Source of the DNA: a virus
Length of the DNA stretch: 20,614 nucleotides
Virus record (IMG/VR): IMGVR_UViG_3300034418_002410
Coordinates: 1-20,614 of that record
Reading direction: 5' to 3' (one strand)
The position numbers were made by a program, and so were the translations under genes. Position 1 is the first letter of the stretch. Each line of letters opens with the position of its first letter. Below the pieces are notes generated by a model. The model was not told the DNA's origin, searched no databases, and was given only the letters and a program-made list of their open reading frames with translations. This document shows positions 7,370 to 15,672 of the stretch, in pieces.

Positions 7370-10220
7370 CGTCACAGAAGAACAGATTGACATCCTGACC
7401 GGCACACCAGCCGAGCCAGCCCTTGAGCCTGTTCCAGAGACCGCAATCAGCGATCCACTTGTGACTGATGCCGCCATCGCTCCTGAAGCAATCCCAGTGC
7501 CTGAGATTGATCCAGAGGGTGTGCAAGTTGCCGGTCTGAAGGATGACATTGTTACCGGCATCGCCAAGCGCGTAGCTGCGGCTGAAAAAAAGGTTATACC
7601 GCCGCTGCCTGATAAGCCGGTGCAGGACATTGGTGGTCAGTTAATTGTGCGTGAGGCCAGTCCAGAAGAGGTCGCCGACTTTAACAGGGCGGCTGGCGGC
7701 GAATACACCAAAGGAATTAACTTTCCACAGATTGCCGAGAACCTTGGCGACTTTGATATGGGTCAATATATTGATCAGATCAAAACATCAAACGCTGAAC
7801 TTTTTGAAAAAGCCAGACGCGGCACACTTAATTTTGATGCGCTGCTAAAACTAGCAGAAAACCAAGGCGCAGATAATCTTGTAGTTGAGTGGCTGCAACG
7901 CTCGCCCGGCGATGGCGAGACTGCCGAGAAAGTTCTGGGCGGTATGCTTGCGGCTATGCAAACATCCAAAGAAACACAGAACGCATTTGAATTAGCGCGT
8001 GGCCTGCCTGTTGGTGATGAGCGCACAGCCGCACTTGCCAAGGCAAAGCAGTTAATGACTGTTGAGGCTATGCTTTACGCTAACCTATCAGGCGCAGGCT
8101 CAGAAGCTGGACGCACAATGTATATGCTGCGTGAGGCGCAGCGGCGTTTAGGCGCTGAGAATGTTGGCGAAAGGGCTGACGAGCTAATCAATCTGTTTGG
8201 CGCAGAAAATGCGCAAGACCTAGAATATTTGGGCGATTTATATTTGGCATTGCCAAAGAACGCTCGCGGCAGATTTGTGCAGCAGGGGCTTGGCGCAAAG
8301 ACTATGGACGTTATCGCCGAGGTATGGATCAACAGCATCTTAACATCACCGGCCACGCATATGGTCAACATTGCCGGTAACTCTATGTTCTACGGCACTA
8401 GAATGGCTGAGACTGCTTTGGCTGGCACAGTGGGAAAGGCGCGTACTGCACTTGGCCTTGGCGGCAAAGAGCGCGTCAGGACACGCGAGGCGCTGATCCA
8501 GATGCAGGCGATCCAAGAAAGCTGGAAGGACGCGCTAACCGTAGCAGGAAAGACATTGCTGACAGAAGAAACTGGCGATGTTGCGTCTAAGATTGATTTG
8601 CGTAATCGCCGTGCTATTGGCACGACAGGCGATCCGCGTATGCTCATGCAAAAAATCAGGCAAGGCAACTTTGGCGCTGCCGCTGTCAATGCGCTGGGCA
8701 TCTATTTTCGCCTCGGTGGCCGTTTCTTGCTGGCAGAGGATCAGTTCTTTAAGGGCATTGGCTATCGCTCCGCATTGCGTCAGGACGCATACACACGCGG
8801 GGCTAATATGTATGACCAAGCCATTGAGGCTGGCAAGACCGCAGATGAGGCCAAGGCTGCCGCAGCGGCAGAAGAGGCTCGCATCTTAACAAACCCGCCT
8901 GTTGGTATTGTTGAGAACGCACAAGACGCGGCGCGTGAATTGACGTTCCAAGGCGATCTGCCGGGCAGATTTGGACAGGATGCTTTCTCGCATCCAGTGG
9001 CAAAACTATTTGTGCCGTTCTACAAGACACCAATGAACATTATGAAAGAAACCGCAAAGCGCAGCCCACTGATGCTGGCCTATCCCGGCTTTTATAAAAA
9101 GATTGCCGCTGGTGGCCGTCAGGCTGATATGGCTATTGCGCAGTTCTCTATGGGTTCGCTGATTATGGGTGGCTTTGCCGCCACATCAATGGGTCTCGAT
9201 ACAGCAGAGCAAAATGTCATCATTATGGGTTCAGGCCCAACAGACCCAAAAGCCAAGCAGGCAATGCAGCGCAAAAAAATGCAGCAATTTTCTGTGAACA
9301 TCAAGCAAGAGGACGGCACATATCTGTCTATCCCTTACTCGCGGCTTGACCCTATTTCTGGAATGTTGGCTATGTCTGCTGACTTTGCGTATTACGCGCA
9401 ATATGAAGATGACCAGTCTGTCTTGGATAGCCTTGCTATGGCTGCGACACTGGGCATTTCGCAATACGCTATGGAAATGCCTTTCTTGCAGGGCGTGTCT
9501 GAGTTGACTGCTATATTCCGCAATCCTGATCCCAAGGTTATGGCTGATGAATTTATGAAAATGCTGGGCGAAAAACCGACTGAGGCAGTCTTGTCTCTTG
9601 CGCCCGGCGTGTCATCATTTAGCGCGGGCATTGAGCGTATGCAAGACCCAACTGTTAGCTCTTACTTGTTGCCAGAGGATTTGGGCGATCCGACACAAAT
9701 GCCAGCGTTTATGCGCGGCTTTTATACTGCGCTGCAAAAAGCAAAGGCTCGCCATCCATTCTTTAGTGATCAAGTGCCGCCACGTCTCAACTTGTGGGGT
9801 GAGAAAATGCAAGCTGGCGAGGGTACAGGCTGGGAGTTTGTTTCGCCTATCCGCATCCAGCAAACCAAATATGCGCCTGTTGATGACGAACTTATGCGGC
9901 TCGGTGGCGGCGTTCCTATGCACCCCAAGAAGATTGACGGCGTTGTGCTTAGTGCCGAGCCTTACAATGAGTGGGTCACACTAACCAATCAGCTTGACAG
10001 TGAAGGCAAGCTGCCCGGTCAAAAGGGCTATGATGTAACGTCTACCTTGCTGCCAACATTGGCAAAAGAAATAAAAGGCAAGGAATACAAGACAGAATTA
10101 ACAGATGATGACCGGCTGGATTACATTAGAAGCATTGTCGGATTATATCGCAAGGCTGCCAAGAATATCTTGCTTGAGGCTAATCCTGATTTGGCGAAAC
10201 GAGTGTTAGCAGTACAATAG
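7356..10220 (+). CDS. Large internal virion / DNA-ejection protein (T7 gp16-like position)
   Basis: A 954-residue protein, the largest in the window. The ATG at 7356 has an AGGAAGG site at 7341-7347 inside the preceding gene. Residues 1-60 are an acidic Pro/Glu/Ala arm. The motif WINSILTSPATHMVNIAGNS (324-343) is typical of large phage polyvalent and ejection proteins, as is the preceding GSEAGRTMYMLREAQRRLG (248-266). A later stretch, PVAKLFVPFYKTPMNIMKE (about 548-566), is followed by a hydrophobic, Gly-rich segment near 592-614 that could enter a membrane. Size and last position among the core genes suggest the gp16 role of spanning the inner membrane to pull in DNA. Unlike T7 gp16, no lytic-transglycosylase signature is visible. 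Confidence 0.7.
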   Translation: MAISNVTEEQIDILTGTPAEPALEPVPETAISDPLVTDAAIAPEAIPVPEIDPEGVQVAGLKDDIVTGIAKRVAAAEKKVIPPLPDKPVQDIGGQLIVREASPEEVADFNRAAGGEYTKGINFPQIAENLGDFDMGQYIDQIKTSNAELFEKARRGTLNFDALLKLAENQGADNLVVEWLQRSPGDGETAEKVLGGMLAAMQTSKETQNAFELARGLPVGDERTAALAKAKQLMTVEAMLYANLSGAGSEAGRTMYMLREAQRRLGAENVGERADELINLFGAENAQDLEYLGDLYLALPKNARGRFVQQGLGAKTMDVIAEVWINSILTSPATHMVNIAGNSMFYGTRMAETALAGTVGKARTALGLGGKERVRTREALIQMQAIQESWKDALTVAGKTLLTEETGDVASKIDLRNRRAIGTTGDPRMLMQKIRQGNFGAAAVNALGIYFRLGGRFLLAEDQFFKGIGYRSALRQDAYTRGANMYDQAIEAGKTADEAKAAAAAEEARILTNPPVGIVENAQDAARELTFQGDLPGRFGQDAFSHPVAKLFVPFYKTPMNIMKETAKRSPLMLAYPGFYKKIAAGGRQADMAIAQFSMGSLIMGGFAATSMGLDTAEQNVIIMGSGPTDPKAKQAMQRKKMQQFSVNIKQEDGTYLSIPYSRLDPISGMLAMSADFAYYAQYEDDQSVLDSLAMAATLGISQYAMEMPFLQGVSELTAIFRNPDPKVMADEFMKMLGEKPTEAVLSLAPGVSSFSAGIERMQDPTVSSYLLPEDLGDPTQMPAFMRGFYTALQKAKARHPFFSDQVPPRLNLWGEKMQAGEGTGWEFVSPIRIQQTKYAPVDDELMRLGGGVPMHPKKIDGVVLSAEPYNEWVTLTNQLDSEGKLPGQKGYDVTSTLLPTLAKEIKGKEYKTELTDDDRLDYIRSIVGLYRKAAKNILLEANPDLAKRVLAVQ

Positions 10221-10271
10221 ACGTTGAGTAACAAATGGGTTATAATCCCAGCATTGAGATGAGGCAAACAT
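10221..10271 (+). other. Short intergenic gap before the fibre cassette
   Basis: A 51-base gap, unusual in this tightly packed block. It contains a perfect TATAAT (10241-10246) inside a small TGGG/CCCA inverted repeat, and a GAGG ribosome-binding site (10261-10264) for the fibre ATG at 10272. A TTGAGT at 10224-10229 stands only 11 bases from TATAAT, too close for an ordinary -35. It may be a weak promoter or simply a leader; evidence is thin. Confidence 0.3.
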
Positions 10272-12419
10272 ATGGCTGATTACAACATTAACGCAATTAC
10301 GCGCCGCGTGGTTTACACTGGCTCTGCCGGGCTGGGGCCATATGCGTTTTCGTTTGAGGTCATCGACCAAGCTGACGTTGGGGTGTATTTCAACCAGACG
10401 CTGTTAACGCTCTCCAGCGACTACACAGTCACAATCAATGCCAACGGCACTGGCAGCGTCAACATCATCACTGGCGGCAACGTGCCGTCAACCCCAACGG
10501 CCAATGATACAGTCATCATTATCGGCGCCAGAGACATTGAGCGCACGACAGACTTTGTGACTGCCGGTGACTTGCTCGCGTCTAGCCTCAATGAGCAACT
10601 CGACAGCAACATTATCTTTGAGCAGCAGATTGACGAGCGCGTTGACCGCTCAATTAAATTCCCTGTTTACGACAGCTTCACTGGCGACAATGTATTGCCA
10701 GCCGCTGCGACACGCGCCGACAAAATCCTCAAGTTCGATAGCTCTGGCAATATCGCCGTAGAAAGCGCATCAGCCTTGTTTGGTGGCGCAGTGGTGGGTG
10801 CTAACTTTACCAACAACACATTCACTGGCGATGGCTCTCAGACAGCCTTTACGACAACTGTAGAAGCTGGATCAAAGAACAACGCACAAGTCTACATTGA
10901 TGGCGTTTACCAGCTAAAGTCTAGCTTCTCTGTGTCTGGCACAACTCTGACATTCACCGAGGCTCCGCCGCTTAACTCGCAGATCGAGGTTATCATTGGT
11001 AATGCTATTGATACTGTTGATGCTGACAGCGGCAATGTGAATTACAACCAAGGCGGCACTGGCGCACAAACCCGCACAGTCGAGAACAAGCTGCAAGAGT
11101 TTGTTTCGGTCAAAGACTTCGGTGCTGTCGGTGATGGTGTGGCGGATGACACTGCGGCTATTCAGGCTGCGATTGATGCTGCTGACAAGGTGTTTTTTCC
11201 TGCTGGCACATACCAGTGCAGCAACATCCAGATTGATGGTGGGACAGAAAGCGCTGGAGGCAAAAGCATCGATGCCTCGTTGGCAAGCATTGTCAACGAA
11301 GCTGGCGATGGCAACTCTCTGTTTGTTATCGGCGCATCGAGTGCTGTAAACTTTCTGACGTTCAAAGGGCATCGCCTTCGTGTTGGTTCTGGCGGCGGTC
11401 ATGTGTTCGACATTCAAGGCACAATGAACCATTCGCAAATTGACGTTGATTATATCCGTCAGGTCGAAACCACAAAGAGCATCATCAATCATAACAACAC
11501 CAGCTTTTTCTTCAATAAAGTGAAGGGGCTTTTCTGGGCTATCAGCACCAGCCACACTGTCCCAGCCATTCGGTTTTCGTCCACATCAAACCTTGTCAGC
11601 GCCAACGAGTTTGACATTCTGCGCCCTGATCGCAGCGGCACTCGTCACTTTATGGAACTTCTCAGCACTTCTGCCTCGGATTACAATTACAGCAACCGCA
11701 TCTCGCTGCGAAACCCAGAAGTTTGCGGCGGTGGCGTGCTGAAAATACAGCGGGCGTTTAACACCATCGTTGATCAGATGCACTGCTTTGATACGGGAAC
11801 CACGGTCAACCACATGATTGAGGTTGGCGTGTCTGGCTTCCTTTGCCAAAACACCAAGATCAGGGATTACCAGCGCAACAGCGGCACACTCGGTTCTGGC
11901 CTTGTTGACATCTTCTTGGGCGATGCAAACTACACCTACATTGAGGCAGCGTCTGGCGTGTCTGCTTCAACGACCATTGAGATCGACATCAATAACGAGC
12001 CAAACACCATCATCACGGGTGCTGCGTTCTACAACGTATCCAACCCTGTTGCATCCAGCACGCTATTGCTTACGGCAGATGAAGGCGTATCAACGCCAAA
12101 ATTGCTGCTCACGCCGCAGTCAAGTATTTTGACCGTTGCATCTGGCGTTATCACGGCAACCGACAGTGTGCATCGTGTCGATACTGAAGCTGCTGCGGCA
12201 TCTGATGACTTGGATACTATCAACGGAGGCTCGGATGGTTATGTGCTGATCCTGAGAACCTCTGTCAATTCAAGGGATGTGACGCTGAAGGATGGCACAG
12301 GCAACCTGTATTTGGCAGGCGACTTCACGCTTTCTCATACCCAAGACACAATCATGCTGCGGTTTGACGCACTCATCAATGGATGGGTCGAAGTCTCTCG
12401 CAGCGACAATGAGACATAA
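10272..12419 (+). CDS. Tail fibre/tailspike: T7 fibre anchor plus pectate-lyase-fold domain
   Basis: A 715-residue receptor-binding protein of four visible parts. Residues about 4-131 match the T7 tail-fibre N-terminal domain that binds the nozzle/adaptor (start ADYNINAITRRVVYTGSAG, later ARDIERTTDF, a DLLASSLNEQLDSNIIFEQQ helix and ERVDRSIKFP). Residues about 178-243 form a small beta domain (FTGDGSQTAFT, VYIDGVYQ, LTFTEAPP) common in phage fibres. From about 277 the sequence FVSVKDFGAVGDGVADDTAA opens a pectate-lyase-superfamily beta-helix with AIDAADKVFFPAGTYQCS. The last 60 residues (LYLAGDFTLSHTQDT, NGWVEVSRSDNE) are a C-terminal beta domain often shared between fibres. It probably binds or degrades a surface polysaccharide; no catalytic residues could be assigned. 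Confidence 0.9.
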   Translation: MADYNINAITRRVVYTGSAGLGPYAFSFEVIDQADVGVYFNQTLLTLSSDYTVTINANGTGSVNIITGGNVPSTPTANDTVIIIGARDIERTTDFVTAGDLLASSLNEQLDSNIIFEQQIDERVDRSIKFPVYDSFTGDNVLPAAATRADKILKFDSSGNIAVESASALFGGAVVGANFTNNTFTGDGSQTAFTTTVEAGSKNNAQVYIDGVYQLKSSFSVSGTTLTFTEAPPLNSQIEVIIGNAIDTVDADSGNVNYNQGGTGAQTRTVENKLQEFVSVKDFGAVGDGVADDTAAIQAAIDAADKVFFPAGTYQCSNIQIDGGTESAGGKSIDASLASIVNEAGDGNSLFVIGASSAVNFLTFKGHRLRVGSGGGHVFDIQGTMNHSQIDVDYIRQVETTKSIINHNNTSFFFNKVKGLFWAISTSHTVPAIRFSSTSNLVSANEFDILRPDRSGTRHFMELLSTSASDYNYSNRISLRNPEVCGGGVLKIQRAFNTIVDQMHCFDTGTTVNHMIEVGVSGFLCQNTKIRDYQRNSGTLGSGLVDIFLGDANYTYIEAASGVSASTTIEIDINNEPNTIITGAAFYNVSNPVASSTLLLTADEGVSTPKLLLTPQSSILTVASGVITATDSVHRVDTEAAAASDDLDTINGGSDGYVLILRTSVNSRDVTLKDGTGNLYLAGDFTLSHTQDTIMLRFDALINGWVEVSRSDNET

Positions 12420-12431
12420 GGAGATCGAAAC

Positions 12432-13187
12432 ATGACGATTAAGCAGCAAGGCGGAGTGTTCGGTCGCAACCCGACGTTCAACGATGTTACTGTTGACGGA
12501 ACACTTTCTACAGGTGGGGCATTGTCTACAGGTGGCATTATAAGCACCACCAGCAACATAGTGATTGAAGCTGGAAGTCCAAATATTCGTTTTGCAGAAA
12601 CTGATACTACAGATCAGAATTATAGGATTAGAGTTCAGGCAGGGCAGTTTATTTTTGAAAAACTTGCAGACGATAATTCTATCGTCACCGAATGTTTTCG
12701 TGTTGATAGCAGTAATAATCTTGATCTAAAAACTGGAAGCCTTGCTGTTGCTAATGGCCAAGGCATCGACTTCTCTGCCACCTCTGGCACTGGCACAAGT
12801 GAACTGTTCTCGGATTACGAAGAAGGGACCTTTGATGTAACTTTTGATCCGCAAACTTCGGGAAGTATAACAATTAACTCCTCTTATAATACTATGTCAT
12901 ATACTAAGGTTGGTCGTGTAGTTACTATAACAGGTGAGATTAGAGTAGGCTCTGTTTCTAGTCCTGTGGGCAATTATTTTGTTATACGAAACCTGCCTTT
13001 TGTTGTTGCAGACTTAACAGATTCAGCAGGTAGATCATCGGGAAATTGTTACTTTTATGATGGCACATATGCAACAGCCTCTTTCAAAACAGTAGAAAAT
13101 CAAACCTATATCAGAATAAATGTTGATGCTTCTACAATAACTGCTGGCAATGAATTTGCCTTTTCTTTTTCATATCCAGCCGCATAA
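12432..13187 (+). CDS. Small modular tail fibre / receptor-binding protein
   Basis: A 251-residue protein with an AAGGAG site just upstream of ATG 12432. Residues 1-26 (MTIKQQGGVFGRNPTFNDVT, then VDGTLS) form a short hook seen at the start of many marine phage fibre proteins, followed by a Ser-Thr-Gly repeat (LSTGGALSTGG) and a beta-rich section. A conserved connector, GQGIDFSATSGTGTSE then LFSDYEEGTFDVTF (about 109-138), precedes a variable C-terminal domain with beta strands (VGRVVTITGEIRV, NYFVIRNLPF, and a closing FAFSFSYPAA) likely to bind the receptor. Composition is mosaic: 42/120 GC at 12601-12720, 48/90 at 12741-12830 over the connector, 22/70 at 12831-12900. It follows the anchored fibre and probably attaches to it or to the tail. 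Confidence 0.75.
   Translation: MTIKQQGGVFGRNPTFNDVTVDGTLSTGGALSTGGIISTTSNIVIEAGSPNIRFAETDTTDQNYRIRVQAGQFIFEKLADDNSIVTECFRVDSSNNLDLKTGSLAVANGQGIDFSATSGTGTSELFSDYEEGTFDVTFDPQTSGSITINSSYNTMSYTKVGRVVTITGEIRVGSVSSPVGNYFVIRNLPFVVADLTDSAGRSSGNCYFYDGTYATASFKTVENQTYIRINVDASTITAGNEFAFSFSYPAA
12505..12540 (+). repeat. Two tandem 18-bp units encoding LSTGGA/LSTGGI
   Basis: TCTACAGGTGG occurs at 12507-12517 and again at 12525-12535, an 18-base period inside the fibre gene that adds one copy of a Ser-Thr-Gly-Gly linker. Such in-frame repeats can change linker length by slippage. Confidence 0.8.
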
Positions 13188-13198
13188 GGATTGATCTG

Positions 13199-13220
13199 AT
13201 GGCACTGACAAAAGCAACTA
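13199..13220 (+). repeat. MALTKA coding repeat, copy 1 (spike start)
   Basis: The first 22 bases of this spike gene match the first 22 bases of the gene that follows it (15073-15094) at 20 positions; both encode MALTKA. See copy 2. Confidence 0.8.
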
Positions 13221-15061
13221 ACAGAATGATCTCAGGTGCAGTTTTTAACGTGCTTGACTATGGAGCTGTAGGAAACGGTAGCACTGATGATACAGCTTCT
13301 ATTCAATCAGCTATAAATGCTGCAAGTTCTGCTGGGGGTGGAACTGTTTATTTTCCATCAGGAACTTACAAAGTTACTAAGCAATCTGCATTGGACAGAA
13401 CTGACTATCCGGGCATTTCTGGTGGGGCAACAAAAATAGGTGCTTGCTTAGAAATGAAAAGCAATGTGCATCTCGATGGTGATGGACGTTCTTCTATTAT
13501 TGACGTTGGAGATACCAGCATCCCATCGGAATACTGGTCAATTTCTATTTTTGGAACAGCGACAGATGTAAAAATTGACAACTGGGAAATGTCAAATCTA
13601 AGGTTTCAAGGAGATGCTGGGTCTAGCAAGTTTAAGTTAGTTATTCTTGAGCAGTTCTATAATATCAATTTAAATCATTGCGATATTTATAGAGCAAATG
13701 GAATGAGGCTTGGATACAGTGACACAGCTACTGTTCACAATCTTCTCAAAGTTTCAAATAATACTATCAATGGCACTGGTTCATTTCTTGGATTGTTCTA
13801 TGTAAATCATTTTACAATTACAGATAATCTTGTGGAAGAAGATGATGTCGGCGCAGAATTGGTCGATATGCAAGCTGGTTGTCAATATGGGGTTGTTGGA
13901 AACAATCATGTTTACTGCAATGTTGGTGACGCAGGAATTGAATTAAACGCAGCAAAAGACATTTCAATCACTGGCAATGTAATTATTGTGGAAGGAACAA
14001 ATAATGATGGGATACGTGTAAATAATAAGCAAGTTCCACCTGATGCTGGAAGTCCTGCAACAGACAGCACAGATCGAGTTACGATTGATGGGAATATTAT
14101 CACTATAAAGTCTGGCGGCACTGGGCAAAGTGGAATATTCATAAGACCTACTGTTGCAGATGCTTCTGTAGAAATGTCTAATATTGTTGTTTCAAACAAT
14201 GTAATCACGGGCGGAAGTCAAGCTGGTTCAAAAGGCATTTATTTGGCTGGCGAAGGATTGGTTTGTATTGGCAATAATATCAGTTCTTTTGAAGATGGAA
14301 TTTTATTCGATCAGGCTGATGTAAATTATGAAAGCCCATTGAGAAGCATTATATCCAACAATACAATTGCTAATTGTAGTGACCAATCTGGGACTGGATT
14401 TGGGACGGGCATTACAATACGCCAAGCAAGAAGCATTATCATATCAGAAAATTATTTATTCGAATGTGGCAACGGCTCTGGCGGAGATGATTATGCTATT
14501 TACTTTTATTCATTAAATTCTAATGCTTTTTTTAGGCAATGCTCTAATAATATAATCCAAACATCGACAACTGGTATTAGAATTTCTGGCACGATAGCTG
14601 GTGAATTTCATATTAAAGGCAATGCTATACAAAATACCGCTACTCCATTCGGACTTCCAAGCGACACTGTGAATATTCGTGGGGAAAGTGAAAGTGTTTA
14701 TTTTGGAAGTGTTGGTGCTGGAACAGGTATTCAAAAACCAGTAATGGCAGCAGTGAAAAGCTGCATCATTACGAATTGGTATCTAACTAATAGTGCAGCA
14801 ATTACGCAGAGTGCGAGTAATTACAGCACATATACTTTACGAAAATCATCTGGTGGTGGCTTCCAAAATATATCGAACAACAACACAAACACGCTTTCAT
14901 TTGCAGAAGATGTGCCTGAGTTAATGGATGCTACTTTCCCTGCAACATCTGCTAATTCTTTTGTCTCTGCGGGTGATGCTATTGTCTTACAAAAAGCAGA
15001 TACAGGAACAGGACAAGCAAGCACAGATTTACTTGTAACTGTTGAATATATCACTCATTAA
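13199..15061 (+). CDS. Pectate-lyase-fold tailspike (right-handed beta-helix)
   Basis: A 620-residue spike. The N-terminus MALTKATNRMISGAVFNVLD leads into YGAVGNGSTDDTASIQSAIN and GGTVYFPSGTYKVTK (to about residue 62), the signature of pectate-lyase-superfamily beta-helices of phage spikes. From about 90 to 500 there are many Asn- and Gly-rich turns separated by I/V-x-x-N steps (for example ISITGNVIIVEG, VTIDGNIITI, MSNIVVSNNVITGG), which are parallel beta-helix coils. The final 110 residues (VKSCIITNWYLTNSAAITQS, then FVSAGDAIVLQKADTGTGQA) form a C-terminal beta domain likely to trimerise or bind the receptor. The gene is AT-rich (20/60 GC at 14281-14340) against 58% in the ejection genes. 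It lacks a T7-type anchor, so its short N-terminus must dock to another tail part. Polysaccharide depolymerase activity is possible, unproven. Confidence 0.85.
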   Translation: MALTKATNRMISGAVFNVLDYGAVGNGSTDDTASIQSAINAASSAGGGTVYFPSGTYKVTKQSALDRTDYPGISGGATKIGACLEMKSNVHLDGDGRSSIIDVGDTSIPSEYWSISIFGTATDVKIDNWEMSNLRFQGDAGSSKFKLVILEQFYNINLNHCDIYRANGMRLGYSDTATVHNLLKVSNNTINGTGSFLGLFYVNHFTITDNLVEEDDVGAELVDMQAGCQYGVVGNNHVYCNVGDAGIELNAAKDISITGNVIIVEGTNNDGIRVNNKQVPPDAGSPATDSTDRVTIDGNIITIKSGGTGQSGIFIRPTVADASVEMSNIVVSNNVITGGSQAGSKGIYLAGEGLVCIGNNISSFEDGILFDQADVNYESPLRSIISNNTIANCSDQSGTGFGTGITIRQARSIIISENYLFECGNGSGGDDYAIYFYSLNSNAFFRQCSNNIIQTSTTGIRISGTIAGEFHIKGNAIQNTATPFGLPSDTVNIRGESESVYFGSVGAGTGIQKPVMAAVKSCIITNWYLTNSAAITQSASNYSTYTLRKSSGGGFQNISNNNTNTLSFAEDVPELMDATFPATSANSFVSAGDAIVLQKADTGTGQASTDLLVTVEYITH

Positions 15062-15072
15062 CGGAGATAAAA

Positions 15073-15094
15073 ATGGCACTGACTAAAGCAATTA
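15073..15094 (+). repeat. MALTKA coding repeat, copy 2
   Basis: ATGGCACTGACTAAAGCAATTA here matches ATGGCACTGACAAAAGCAACTA at 13199-13220 at 20 of 22 positions. The two copies bracket the whole AT-rich spike gene as direct repeats 1,874 bases apart, so homologous exchange between them could delete or replace the spike while keeping the reading frame. Confidence 0.8.
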
Positions 15095-15321
15095 TCAACG
15101 ACAAGATCGAGATCATCAATCAGGGTGATTGGTCTGTTGTGCAAGTACGCACTGCGACTATCATCTCAGAGGATGGTACAGAGATCAGCAAGACCTTTCA
15201 TCGCCACACACTAGCACCTGACGCTGATCTGACAGCCGAGGATGCTGACGTTCAAGCTATCGCTGGAACTGTATTTACTGACGCGGTTAAGGCTGCTTAC
15301 GCAGCAGCACAAGCGGAGTAG
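15073..15321 (+). CDS. Small conserved phage protein after the fibre genes, unknown function
   Basis: An 82-residue protein with GGAG upstream of ATG 15073. It begins MALTKAIINDKIEI, sharing its first six residues with the spike before it. The middle, VVQVRTATIISEDGTEISKT then FHRHTLAPDADL, is a pattern (reactive-looking ATII-EDG-EIS-FHR-L-PD) I recall from many marine podo- and myovirus genomes, always near fibre genes and without a known role. The C-terminus is an Ala-rich helix (FTDAVKAAYAAAQAE). There is no membrane segment or signal peptide. Position suggests a fibre chaperone or a minor tail component, but that is a guess from location only. Confidence 0.7.
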   Translation: MALTKAIINDKIEIINQGDWSVVQVRTATIISEDGTEISKTFHRHTLAPDADLTAEDADVQAIAGTVFTDAVKAAYAAAQAE

Positions 15322-15325
15322 GTAA

Positions 15326-15478
15326 ATGGACAACGATGCACATACCGACATAGCTTTAGCAGCCGGTGCAATCACTAGCCCAGTTTGGTTGCACTCTCTG
15401 AACGAGTGGGTGACGCTGGTTGCTGGTCTTATTGGTATTGTGCTTCTTGTTGTCCGAATAAAGAAGGCACTAAAATGA
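15326..15478 (+). CDS. Holin-like small membrane protein (50 aa)
   Basis: A 50-codon gene from ATG 15326 to TGA 15476-15478, four bases after the previous stop, with GGAG at 15315-15318. Product: a polar N-terminus (MDNDAHTDIALAAGAITSPV), then WLHSLNEW, then one strong membrane segment about residues 29-43 (VTLVAGLIGIVLLVV) and a basic tail (RIKKALK). An SP-x-W-L motif before a single helix followed by R/K residues is a pattern I recall from putative holins placed after the fibre genes of T7-like phages. Its stop overlaps the next start (ATGA 15475-15478). Holin function is inferred; a second, three-helix holin candidate lies at 17326, so this could be an antiholin or accessory membrane protein. 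Confidence 0.7.
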   Translation: MDNDAHTDIALAAGAITSPVWLHSLNEWVTLVAGLIGIVLLVVRIKKALK

Positions 15479-15672
15479 ACCCGCTGCTGCTGTTCGTTGT
15501 GGTGGTTATCCTGCCAAACGGACAGCCGCAAGTAGACGCTGGCGTTGTCGATAAATGCCCAGACACGCAAGCAACCATTCAGATTTACGAGCAGGCAGTA
15601 TTGCGCGGTGACATACTCGACTGGCGAGCGCGATGCTACAACAGCGACCTGTTACGCCCCAGCAGCACATGA
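15475..15672 (+). CDS. Small exported-looking protein with two cysteines, unknown function
   Basis: A 65-residue protein. An upstream in-frame ATG exists at 15385, but ATG 15475 overlaps the preceding stop (ATGA) and places a hydrophobic stretch (NPLLLFVVVVIL) at the N-terminus, so I chose it. After this signal-like segment come Cys28 and Cys54, which could form a disulphide in the periplasm, with a helix between them (ATIQIYEQAVLRG). There is no lipobox cysteine right after the hydrophobic run, so it is not an obvious outer-membrane spanin. Its stop overlaps the next start (ATGATG at 15669-15674). It and its neighbour share size and layout, and both sit in the lysis region. Function unknown. 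Confidence 0.6.
   Translation: MNPLLLFVVVVILPNGQPQVDAGVVDKCPDTQATIQIYEQAVLRGDILDWRARCYNSDLLRPSST

Noticed and set aside
10224-10246. Possible sigma-70 promoter (TTGAGT and TATAAT) before the tail fibre
   Set aside because: The spacing is 11 bases instead of about 17 and there is no extended -10 TG. Noted as a weak gap feature only, not called a promoter.
10914-11555. 213-codon open frame on the - strand inside the first tail fibre gene
   Set aside because: It lies wholly antisense to a fibre with strong domain matches; its translation resembles no protein family and it has no coupled neighbours. GC-rich third positions create such shadow frames.
15385-15474. Longer N-terminus for the first two-cysteine protein (start at 15385)
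   Set aside because: It would overlap most of the 50-aa holin-like gene, add a cysteine-rich non-hydrophobic stretch, and lose the ATGA coupling at 15475.
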